NCBI GenBank assembly: GCA_031266315.1
Contig: JAISBG010000555.1
Span: forward strand, 1-5,387
Reading direction: 5' to 3'
Length of the DNA: 5,387 nucleotides
Source of the DNA: Planctomycetaceae bacterium
Lineage (GTDB): Bacteria > Planctomycetota > Planctomycetia > Pirellulales > Thermoguttaceae
Below, one piece after another: positions 1-5,387 of the stretch. The translations under genes and the position numbers were made by a program. Below the pieces are notes generated by a model. It ran no database searches, was not told the DNA's origin, and was given only the letters and a program-made list of their open reading frames with translations. The number at the start of each line of letters is the position of its first letter. Within the stretch, counting starts at the first letter, position 1.

Positions 1-1520
1 GGCTACTAGCCGTTTTATACGGAATTGTCTGGACATTGTTACCGTTTTGGCTGGAGCCGAATTTCCGGTATGACGTGATTGAGATGTTCTTCATTGGCAA
101 AGAAGGAGTTATTGCAACGTTCAAGCATCCGGCGTTAAACGCAATTCTGTTGGAAATTGTTTATCAGGCGTTGGGACGCAATTCTATTGCGCCGTTTCTT
201 TTAGCCCAACTCTTTTTTCTTGCAACCGCATGGTCACTCTGGCGGTTGGGGCGTGAATTTCTCTCACCGCAAAACGCTCTCTTCGGAGCATTGACTTTTT
301 ATTGTTATTGGGGATTCTTTTACAAATCATTATATTATAATCATAACATTATTCTCATGCCGGCGTGGGGATTCGTAACACTTTTCGCGTTTCAGGCACT
401 AAAATATAACCGTTACCGCGACTGGCTTCGACTCGGTACGGCAATCGGTCTTGGTGTTTATTGTAAATACACGTTGTTGTTACTTATTGTTGCGATTCTT
501 CTTTTCATGTTCCTGAATAAACCGTTGAGAAAATATTGGTTACGTCCGGGACCGTATCTCACCTTATTTGTTTCTCTGATCATTGCCGCTCCGCTTATTG
601 ACTGGATGTTTCAAAGCGATTTCTCCGGTCTGAAGTTTCCATCCACCGCCTACGGTCTCGAAAAAACGTTACCCAACCGTTTTATCGCTGTTTGCAATGA
701 TGCACTGATTTCTCCGCCGTTGCTGGCAATTTCTTTTATCGTTTTATTATTTCCGCTTTTCGGATTTCCCGCGCGTTTTCAAAATCTTGATAATCAGCAA
801 CGCTTTGTCCGCAACTTTTTACTCGGAATGATTGGGTTTCCTTGGCTGTTTTCGGCGGTTTCGTGTTTCGTAACAGCAACTCCGTTGGAATTCGGCAGTT
901 TTATCCAATTGCCCATTTTTGTCGGTTTGCTCCTTCTCGTTGTCTTTCAAACTCAACAAACACGCCGGGCAATCTGTTGGGTTTGGTTAATTTTCGGATT
1001 ATCGATGGCGGGTTATCTTTTCGGTTACACTGTGCACAGTTACTATTCTCATTACATGAATTCGCGGCAAATCTTTTACATGTATCCCGGTCGGCAACTC
1101 GCCGAAGAAGCGGAAAAAATCTGGCACGAAAAATATGATAAACCGCTTCCTTACGTTACCGGCGGTTGGTGGTTTGCCGGTAATGTCGCGATTTACGGTG
1201 CGGATCGTCCGACTTATCACGGAGCCGACCATCCAAGTCAACTGAGTAACTGCCATTTTCCGATCAGTAATTGGTCAACCGATCAAGATGTTTTGAAACA
1301 AGGCGGTCTCGTTTTGTGGGCGGCAGGACAAGGAAAACAAACTCTTCCCGAATTAGTACGAAAACGCTTTCCTTCGGCGCAGTTGTTACAAAATGCAATT
1401 CATTTGAGACCGAATAATCTTCATCAAACACAACCGTTGTATATTGGTGTTGCGATTATTCCGCCGAATGATTCCCTTCAAACGGAACCGTTTCGTCCTG
1501 CCCCGTACAGGTTTTATTGA
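1..1520 (+). CDS. GT39/PMT_2-family membrane glycosyltransferase (ArnT-like), 5' partial
   Basis: Probable polyprenyl-phosphate-sugar-dependent glycosyltransferase of the GT-C fold, acting in the inner membrane with its active site facing the periplasm. The reading frame is open from the first full codon at base 3, so the TTG at 36 is internal and the true start lies left of the window; 505 codons are visible. The end of a first membrane helix (visible residues 1-17) leads into a loop with D24-V-I-E27, the position of the acidic motif that supplies the catalytic Asp in GT39 enzymes, followed by K41-H-P43 as in the usual HPPL-type motif. About nine further hydrophobic segments lie between residues 61 and 343. 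A soluble C-terminal domain (about 345-505) contains GGWWFAGNVAIYGADRP, typical of bacterial PMT_2 proteins. Sugar and acceptor (lipid A, glycan or protein) cannot be told. Its 3' end overlaps the convergent phosphoesterase gene by 7 bp. Family assignment is fairly sure, substrate unknown. Confidence 0.85.
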   Translation, partial: LLAVLYGIVWTLLPFWLEPNFRYDVIEMFFIGKEGVIATFKHPALNAILLEIVYQALGRNSIAPFLLAQLFFLATAWSLWRLGREFLSPQNALFGALTFYCYWGFFYKSLYYNHNIILMPAWGFVTLFAFQALKYNRYRDWLRLGTAIGLGVYCKYTLLLLIVAILLFMFLNKPLRKYWLRPGPYLTLFVSLIIAAPLIDWMFQSDFSGLKFPSTAYGLEKTLPNRFIAVCNDALISPPLLAISFIVLLFPLFGFPARFQNLDNQQRFVRNFLLGMIGFPWLFSAVSCFVTATPLEFGSFIQLPIFVGLLLLVVFQTQQTRRAICWVWLIFGLSMAGYLFGYTVHSYYSHYMNSRQIFYMYPGRQLAEEAEKIWHEKYDKPLPYVTGGWWFAGNVAIYGADRPTYHGADHPSQLSNCHFPISNWSTDQDVLKQGGLVLWAAGQGKQTLPELVRKRFPSAQLLQNAIHLRPNNLHQTQPLYIGVAIIPPNDSLQTEPFRPAPYRFY

Positions 1521-2785
1521 AATTCTGTTCCGGTATTTTTTTCAACGGGAACAAGATGAATAACACTGATTTCCGGTTTGCAAAAAAAACGAATTCGCGG
1601 TGCCCAACCGCGTTCCATTCCGCTACCGCGAGTGATCAACAGCCGTCCGCCGTTCGCAAACGTGAACATGCCGCTCAACATATTTTGCGGAATCTGTTTC
1701 ACAAAACCGTCTCCGCCCAATCCAATCGGTCCGTAAAAAGGAAGAACAACTTGACCGCCATGCGTATGACCGGCAAGCATCAAATCCGGTGCCCGTTTTG
1801 CGTCCTGATAACCTTCATCGAGACCGGGATAACGTTGACTGCGAAAACCTTTGATCGCAAAATTAGGACGATGTCCCGCCATAACAATAAAATTCCCCGT
1901 GTCCGTTAAACCGCGTTCTCCGACACTTCCCGCCGTATCGTTCAACGAAAGTAACACTAAATCAATCGGTCCCAAATTTTGTTCCGTTCCTAAATTTTCC
2001 AGAATTGTTGACTCGGAAATCATTTCGACGCCGGTATTTTTGAACAAATCATTATTGGGTCCGATATTCCCATCAATAGCGTACACACCAAGCGGTGCAG
2101 TAAGCGGAATCTCCCGAAATAAATTGTCAAATCGTTCCGGTAAATCGGAAACACCCTGCGTCCCTTGATAATACTGCAAATAATCGCCTCCGAGAATAAT
2201 CAAATCCGCTTGTTGCTGTTGAATTAATTTCAAGGTTCGGCGTTCATAGTTGCTGATCCGGTCTGTCTGAATATCAGCAACAAAAACAATTTTGAGCGGC
2301 TTTTTCAGTTTTGATGTTTCAATAACATAGTTCTCCACCACAAGATGATACGGTTCCCAAACGAGCATATCGAAACCGATACTAAAAATCAACAAACCAA
2401 GTAAACCGGAAAAAAGTGCAACAATTATTCTGTGTTTTCGGAGTAAAAGACAAGCGGCAATAAGAAGAAAAATACTGCCGTGATAAGTCAAACCTTCCAT
2501 CATACATTGTCCTTTGTTGGTATCGAATACTTTGGCAATAATTCTGATTCCGGCAATACCAACAAAACCAAACAATCCAAGACTGAAAAAATCCGCCCAA
2601 ACAGACCAACGCGGTTGAACAGCCGGTTGGGAAATATTTGTTTGCGAAATATAAGGCAAACCATCATAAACAGTTGCCGATGCCGATTTTCTTGATGCCG
2701 ATCTCCATGATAATAAAAATGAAAATCCAATTAAAAGCAGGATGTCCAAAGCAAACATCATAAAATGAAAAGGAATTGTATCCAT
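1514..2785 (-). CDS. Membrane-anchored metallophosphoesterase with variant metal-site motifs
   Basis: A 423-residue calcineurin-like phosphoesterase of the YkuE-like membrane-associated group. Four hydrophobic helices lie at about residues 8-27, 62-86, 101-116 and 119-142, followed by the phosphoesterase domain (about 163-412). Visible motifs: ADIQTD (D171-x-Q173, where most relatives have D-x-H), GGDY (D201), GN240-I-G where GNH(D/E) is usual, AGHRPN (H305), and the well-kept GHTHGGQ (H340, H342). The domain ends with RGSGMERG and a PEI-type strand. The fold and most metal ligands are therefore present, but the first-motif His is Gln and the GNH His and following acid are replaced. Activity and metal use may differ from standard members; D-x-Q also seems familiar from planctomycete homologues (memory, unverified). 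Relatives such as YkuE are linked to cell-envelope or lipid substrates, but the substrate here is unknown. The start is ATG at 2785 with no Shine-Dalgarno sequence; ATGs at codons 9 and 10 are alternatives that would shorten the first helix. Confidence 0.88.
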   Translation of the reverse strand: MDTIPFHFMMFALDILLLIGFSFLLSWRSASRKSASATVYDGLPYISQTNISQPAVQPRWSVWADFFSLGLFGFVGIAGIRIIAKVFDTNKGQCMMEGLTYHGSIFLLIAACLLLRKHRIIVALFSGLLGLLIFSIGFDMLVWEPYHLVVENYVIETSKLKKPLKIVFVADIQTDRISNYERRTLKLIQQQQADLIILGGDYLQYYQGTQGVSDLPERFDNLFREIPLTAPLGVYAIDGNIGPNNDLFKNTGVEMISESTILENLGTEQNLGPIDLVLLSLNDTAGSVGERGLTDTGNFIVMAGHRPNFAIKGFRSQRYPGLDEGYQDAKRAPDLMLAGHTHGGQVVLPFYGPIGLGGDGFVKQIPQNMLSGMFTFANGGRLLITRGSGMERGWAPRIRFFCKPEISVIHLVPVEKNTGTEFQ

Positions 2786-2858
2786 AAATGTAAAATGTAA
2801 AAAAAAATTAGTAACTATCCAGTGGAATTTTCATTGAAGGCAGGCAATCATCAGGTGG

Positions 2859-2881
2859 GCGATGTTTTGCTAAAACATCGC
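2859..2881. repeat. Perfect 10-bp stem-loop, REP-like
   Basis: GCGATGTTTT (2859-2868) pairs perfectly with AAAACATCGC (2872-2881) around the 3-base loop GCT. It directly abuts the next hairpin at 2882. Neither strand has a T-run after it, so a simple intrinsic terminator is unlikely. It resembles dispersed intergenic hairpin repeats, but a second copy is not seen in this window. Confidence 0.7.
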
Positions 2882-2897
2882 GTCGGCGTTAGCCGAC
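2882..2897. repeat. Perfect 6-bp GC-rich stem-loop, abutting the previous one
   Basis: GTCGGC (2882-2887) pairs with GCCGAC (2892-2897) around the loop GTTA. It touches the preceding hairpin with no spacer, so the two form a back-to-back pair of the kind seen in REP/BIME-type elements. It may stabilise or end the ruvC transcript, which is read through it on the minus strand. Confidence 0.65.
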
Positions 2898-2903
2898 TTT
2901 GCC

Positions 2904-2945
2904 TCTGTTTACCGTTAGCAATCTGATTCCAAAACGGTTTACAGA
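2904..2945 (-). terminator. Imperfect stem-loop directly after the ruvC stop
   Basis: Read on the plus strand, TCTGT (2904-2908) and ACCGTT (2911-2916) pair with AACGGT (2933-2938) and ACAGA (2941-2945), with a two-base internal mismatch and a 16-base loop. It begins one base past the ruvC stop codon (2947-2949). On the minus strand no T-run follows; the two hairpins at 2897-2859 come next. It may act as a 3'-end structure or a Rho-independent-like barrier, with low certainty about termination. Confidence 0.35.
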
Positions 2946-2946
2946 T

Positions 2947-3495
2947 TTATTGGCGTGAAATTTCGTTTGGGAAAAGCCGGTCAATGTCGGAATGTAATTC
3001 TGACGGTTTTACTTTGACGTCAAGCCGACCATGATAAAAATGGCAGAGTGCAATCGCCAACGCATCAGCAACATCAGGCGGTTCAGGATAAGTTGCCAAA
3101 CCTAATTCCAATTTGATTGCCCGTTGAATTTGATCTTTTGTTGCCCGTCCGCTTCCGGTTAGAATTTTTTTCACTTTGGTTGCGCCGTAAGAAACAACTT
3201 CAAGACCCGCTTGATTAGCAGCCAGACAAATACAACCACGAGCATGACCCATCAGAATTGCCGTAGTCGGACGGTCATAATGCGTGTAAAGTTGCTCCAT
3301 CGCCACAATATCCGGCTTAAACATTTCAATAACCTCCCGAATACCATCGTAAATTTCTCCAACTTTCGCCGTAAGATGTTTCGATTGACTACGCACCACT
3401 CCCGCTTCAAGGAGACGAACCTTGCCGCTCGAAACATCAATCACTCCATAACCCGTTGTGTTCAAACCGGGATCAATACCAAGAATTATTTTCAT
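2947..3495 (-). CDS. ruvC: Crossover junction endodeoxyribonuclease RuvC
   Basis: Holliday junction resolvase: a dimeric Mg-dependent nuclease that nicks four-way junctions symmetrically, working with RuvAB in recombination and repair. The protein has 182 residues from the ATG at 3495, close to E. coli RuvC (173). It opens with the RNase H-like strand GIDPGLNTTGYGVI. All four acidic catalytic residues are in place: D8 in GIDPG, E67 in AMEQLY, and D141 and D144 in DVADALA. The family blocks RPTTAILMGHARG and TGSGRATKDQIQ are also present. The frame stays open to a TTG at 3504, but ATG-Lys-Ile-Ile at 3495 matches the family start better. There is no Shine-Dalgarno sequence; a -10-like TATAGT (minus strand, 3518-3513) lies just upstream, without a good -35. 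ruvA and ruvB are not adjacent. Three stem-loops follow the stop codon. The identity is secure. Confidence 0.97.
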   Translation of the reverse strand: MKIILGIDPGLNTTGYGVIDVSSGKVRLLEAGVVRSQSKHLTAKVGEIYDGIREVIEMFKPDIVAMEQLYTHYDRPTTAILMGHARGCICLAANQAGLEVVSYGATKVKKILTGSGRATKDQIQRAIKLELGLATYPEPPDVADALAIALCHFYHGRLDVKVKPSELHSDIDRLFPNEISRQ

Positions 3496-3545
3496 TTGCA
3501 ACAAATTTCATAACTATACTTTACACCGGCAACCTCTCATAATTC

Positions 3546-3575
3546 CTTTTTTACCACAGAGGATACAGAGAAAAG
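3546..3575. repeat. ACAGAG short-period repeat remnant
   Basis: A T-rich lead-in is followed by CCACAGAGGATACAGAG, in which ACAGAG occurs at 3556-3561 and again at 3565-3570, a 9-base period. From memory it resembles the CCACAGAGG(A)CACAGAG intergenic phrase found in many bacterial genomes. It sits between the ruvC promoter region and the large palindrome. Function unknown. Confidence 0.4.
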
Positions 3576-3588
3576 TTGTTTGAATTTT

Positions 3589-3836
3589 TTATTCATGATT
3601 TTTAGTCCGTAGGACTTTAACGTGGATAACCCCGTGCAAACGAAGTGCAGCACGGGGTATTGAGTAATCCGCCGCCTCCCAACGAACTGCGTAGCAGTTC
3701 AACACGCTCACGGCAAGGATAACTTTTCTCTGTTGAACTACTACGTAGCTCCGGTTGTACTCAATGCCCCGTGCTGCGTTGCACTTGCACGGGGTTATCC
3801 ATGTTAAAGTCCTACGGACTTAGGAATTATGAATAA
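3589..3836. repeat. 248-bp composite palindromic element (possible MITE- or REP-like)
   Basis: A large imperfect inverted repeat with no coding capacity. Outer arms 3589-3666 and 3758-3836 are roughly 85% identical by eye when one is reverse-complemented. A second pair of arms (3680-3704 and 3731-3757) lies inside, around a 26-base centre (3705-3730), with 14 unpaired bases at 3667-3680. Each half also holds three smaller hairpins in mirror order. These are AGTCC-GTA-GGACT (3604-3616) and its partner 3808-3820; CCCCGTGC with a 12-base loop and GCACGGGG (3630-3657) and its partner 3767-3794; and GAACTGC-GTA-GCAGTTC (3684-3700) with a one-mismatch partner near 3734-3750. No transposase or clear target-site duplication is seen. 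It could be a non-autonomous mobile element, a transcription barrier between lpxA and ruvC, or both. Confidence 0.85.
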
Positions 3837-3888
3837 TAATATCTTCACCTTGACTTCTTAACTACGGTGCGTAACATGAGTTATTAAA

Positions 3889-3933
3889 GATTAACAGAGA
3901 TTTTTAAACGCGAAACATGCGAAATTGCCGCGA
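3889..3933. repeat. ACAGAG / GCGAAA short-period repeat remnant
   Basis: ATTAACAGAGATTTTTAAAC is followed by GCGAAA at 3910-3915 and 3919-3924 (9-base period) and GCGA at 3930. ACAGAG at 3894-3899 echoes the copies on the other side of the palindrome. The wording is like the intergenic phrases with repeated CGCGAAA or CACGAAA units that I recall from many genomes. Its 3' part overlaps the stem-loop after lpxA. Confidence 0.4.
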
Positions 3934-3974
3934 TGGAAATTGCAATAAGGATTGCAAAACAGGCACACGGCAAT
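3924..3974 (-). terminator. Nested stem-loop just downstream of lpxA
   Basis: Outer stem ATTGCCG (3924-3930) pairs with CGGCAAT (3968-3974); inner stem TTGCAAT (3940-3946) pairs with ATTGCAA (3951-3957) around a 4-base loop. Both stems are 7 bp and perfect. The structure begins 11 bases after the lpxA stop codon (3986-3988). On the minus strand the inner hairpin is followed only by a short TTT and the outer one by TTCGC, so classic intrinsic termination is doubtful. A 3'-stabilising structure is as likely. Confidence 0.4.
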
Positions 3975-3985
3975 CAAGTTGGGAT

Positions 3986-4858
3986 TTAACCGGCGTTGAC
4001 ACGAATGGTTCGGATTTCGTTGTTTTCGTTATTTTCATTTGTGTTATTATTGTCAAGAATCCGAAGCGAAGTACGGTTCATGCAATGCCGTTCATTGACA
4101 ATTCCGCGTTTGGTTGCCGCAAGGAACTGAGTCATTTCGGCACCGGGACCAATAGAATAATCACTTTCGAGTTTTTTCAGAATTTCCTTCCAAGTCAAAC
4201 CGCTTCGAAATACCAGACGGTACACTTCTTTTAGTATTCGTATTTCTTCAATAGTTCGCCCGCTTCGGCGTAATCCGATTTGGTTGAGTCCGCAGATGCG
4301 TCCGGTTAAACCGTCAACCGTGACAAACGGCGGAACATCTTGAATAATACGAGCCAAACCGCCAACCATCGACAAAGAACCAATTCGGCAAAATTGGTGA
4401 ACACCAACCGCTCCCCCAAGATTAACACGATTACCAACCTGAACATGTCCGCCAAGCATGACGTTATTGACTAACACATTGTCATTGCCCACTTTACAAT
4501 CATGCGCAACATGGGCGTTGACCATAAGATAATTGTTATTACCGATTAGGGTTGCGTCCGGTTCTTTGATGGCGCAATGCACGGTTACATTTTCGCGGAA
4601 AATATTATGATCTCCAACGCGAACCGTGCCGCAAACTCCTTTAACCGCCGTATGTTGCGGTCTGCCGCCGATAATAGTTCCTGAGCAAAACTGATTTTCT
4701 TTTCCAATGATAACACCTTGTCTGATCGTAACATTAGACTCCAACCGGCAACCGTCACCAATAACAACATCGGATTCGATCACGCAAAACGCTCCAATTT
4801 CAACATTGGAACCAATGTTGGCAAGAGAGTTGACAATAGCATGGGGATTAATACTCAT
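3986..4858 (-). CDS. lpxA: Acyl-ACP--UDP-N-acetylglucosamine O-acyltransferase LpxA
   Basis: First enzyme of lipid A synthesis: it moves an R-3-hydroxyacyl chain from acyl carrier protein to the 3-OH of UDP-GlcNAc in the cytoplasm, as a trimer. The N-terminal 185 or so residues are hexapeptide repeats forming a left-handed beta-helix (for example ANIGSNVEIGAFCVIESD). MVNAHVAHDC holds H116 and the catalytic-base equivalent H119 (E. coli H125). H138 and H154 match E. coli H144 and H160. A helical C-terminal part follows (RRSGRTIEEIRILKEVYR). G167 aligns with E. coli G173, the acyl-length ruler. Length is 290 residues against 262 in E. coli; the excess is an Asn-rich tail (about 262-290). The start chosen is ATG at 4858 (MSINPHAIV), which matches LpxA N-termini; the frame runs on to a TTG at 4948, but that extra stretch is Cys/Phe-rich and unlike the family. 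No Shine-Dalgarno sequence is seen. The usual partners lpxD, fabZ and lpxB are not in the window. Confidence 0.95.
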   Translation of the reverse strand: MSINPHAIVNSLANIGSNVEIGAFCVIESDVVIGDGCRLESNVTIRQGVIIGKENQFCSGTIIGGRPQHTAVKGVCGTVRVGDHNIFRENVTVHCAIKEPDATLIGNNNYLMVNAHVAHDCKVGNDNVLVNNVMLGGHVQVGNRVNLGGAVGVHQFCRIGSLSMVGGLARIIQDVPPFVTVDGLTGRICGLNQIGLRRSGRTIEEIRILKEVYRLVFRSGLTWKEILKKLESDYSIGPGAEMTQFLAATKRGIVNERHCMNRTSLRILDNNNTNENNENNEIRTIRVNAG

Positions 4859-5119
4859 AGGCGGAAATAGTTTTTGAGGGTGAAATGTCCTTAAAAATAG
4901 TTGTCGAAAATAGAAGCAGGAACAAAAACAACTGTAGTACAGCAACAAACATTCAGATGTTTTGCTCTCGCCATGAGGAACAATAACGATTATCGCCTTT
5001 TATGAAAAGAGCAATTTTTTCCGATTGCCGGAGTTTGAGTAACCGCTCTCAACGTTAAAAAAATCAAAAACACAAAAAGAGGCGGGCAACCCCTTTGCTG
5101 GCGGCAACTTGAACTTGGG
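4859..5119. other. lpxA-dtd spacer, no supported gene
   Basis: This 261-bp spacer is AT-rich. It should hold the lpxA promoter, but I find no convincing -35/-10 pair on the minus strand. A perfect 11-base palindrome CTGTAGTACAG lies at 4932-4942. After the dtd stop, a weak bulged hairpin (AAAG 5076-5079 with CTTT 5093-5096, GGG 5084-5086 with CCC 5090-5092) is followed on the minus strand by a T-rich tract (5075-5057). It could be a poor intrinsic terminator for dtd. Short open frames here look non-coding. Confidence 0.4.
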
Positions 5120-5387
5120 TTAACGTTGTGCGGTATCAATCCAGATGGTAACCGGACCGTCGTTAATGAGTTCGACGTGCATTTCGTTGCGGAATATTCC
5201 GGTTGCAACTGAAATACCCAGATTTTTGATTGTTTCAACGAAAACTTGATACAACCGGTCTGCTTTGTCCGGTGGAGCCGCTTCTGTAAAACTTGGTCTT
5301 CGACCTTTACGGCAATCAGCGTAAAGCGTGAATTGACTTACAACCAACATCGAACCACCCGCCTCAATCAATGACCGGTTCATTTTG
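5120..5387 (-). CDS. dtd: D-aminoacyl-tRNA deacylase Dtd, 5' partial
   Basis: Proofreading enzyme that hydrolyses D-aminoacyl-tRNAs, and in known members also Gly mischarged on tRNA-Ala, in the cytoplasm as a homodimer. Only the C-terminal 88 or so residues are inside the window; about 55-60 N-terminal residues lie beyond the right edge. The ATG at 5383 is the internal Met of the family's GKMNRSL-type segment and not the start. Seen in order: [23 protein letters not shown], recognised by its SQFTLY core with the active-site Thr; [15 protein letters not shown]; and NDGPVT, which carries the Gly-cisPro pair that the family inserts into the neighbouring subunit for chiral selection. The protein ends 10 residues after this motif, as expected. 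lpxA follows 261 bp downstream on the same strand, too far to suggest coupling. The identity is secure. Confidence 0.95.
   Translation of the reverse strand, partial: KMNRSLIEAGGSMLVVSQFTLYADCRKGRRPSFTEAAPPDKADRLYQVFVETIKNLGISVATGIFRNEMHVELINDGPVTIWIDTAQR

Noticed and set aside
1517..1909. 130-codon open frame on the plus strand
   Set aside because: It is antisense to the phosphoesterase domain, whose GHTHGGQ and other motifs show that the minus strand codes.
3496..3504. TTG start of RuvC three codons upstream
   Set aside because: ATG at 3495 gives the standard short lead into the GIDPG strand; the TTG adds only Leu-Gln before a Met.
3589..3836. CRISPR array or IS element
   Set aside because: The repeats are inverted and not regularly spaced direct repeats, and no transposase or other open frame lies inside.
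3917..4234. 105-codon open frame on the plus strand
   Set aside because: It lies antisense to lpxA and the stem-loop downstream; the protein is Cys/Asn/Phe-rich with no recognisable motif.
4932..4942. CTGTAGTACAG palindrome as a LexA box
   Set aside because: The proteobacterial LexA box needs CTGT-N8-ACAG; here the spacing is 3, and lpxA is not an SOS gene.
4859..4948. In-frame N-terminal extension of LpxA from a TTG at 4948
   Set aside because: The added 30 residues are Cys/Phe/Leu-rich and unlike any LpxA start, whereas MSINPHAIV at 4858 matches the family.
4972..4974. 28-codon open frame starting with ATG on the minus strand upstream of lpxA
   Set aside because: It is too short, Cys/Val-rich, has no ribosome binding site and no family resemblance.
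4990..5238. 82-codon open frame on the minus strand
   Set aside because: It overlaps the dtd C-terminus in another frame, has no family resemblance, and its composition follows from the dtd coding sequence and AT-rich spacer.

Overview
The window is an ordinary-looking chromosomal stretch with two partial genes at its edges and three complete genes between them. It suggests a moderately AT-rich, diderm bacterium, most likely of the Planctomycetota or a near relative. Three things point that way: the wording of RuvC and LpxA, the D-x-Q variant of the metallophosphoesterase, and the absence of a Shine-Dalgarno sequence before the three starts that can be seen. This placement rests on remembered family resemblance, not on a search. 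LpxA implies lipid A synthesis and so an outer membrane.

Layout. From the left edge to 1520 (+) runs a membrane glycosyltransferase of the GT39/PMT_2 (ArnT-like) type, cut at its N-terminus by the window. It converges on, and overlaps by 7 bp, a four-helix membrane-anchored metallophosphoesterase (1514-2785, -) whose metal-binding motifs are partly substituted. A 161-bp spacer holding three consecutive stem-loops separates that gene from ruvC (2947-3495, -). Next comes a gene-free stretch of about 490 bp (3496-3985). It contains a 248-bp palindromic element whose two arms each carry three smaller hairpins in mirror order, flanked by short ACAGAG and GCGAAA repeat remnants and by a nested stem-loop just after lpxA. 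lpxA (3986-4858, -) has an Asn-rich C-terminal tail. After a 261-bp spacer with nothing convincing in it, the window ends inside dtd (5120 to the right edge, -).

Working together. The four minus-strand genes share a direction but are 161 to about 490 bp apart, with structured DNA in two of the three gaps. They look like separately transcribed housekeeping genes and not one operon. Their roles are unrelated: D-aminoacyl-tRNA proofreading, lipid A acylation, Holliday junction resolution and an envelope phosphoesterase. LpxA and the GT39 enzyme could both contribute to envelope glycolipids, but the sequence does not link them. I see no defence system, CRISPR array, transposase, tRNA or rRNA. The most unusual content is non-coding: the palindrome built of palindromes and the stem-loop cluster after ruvC.
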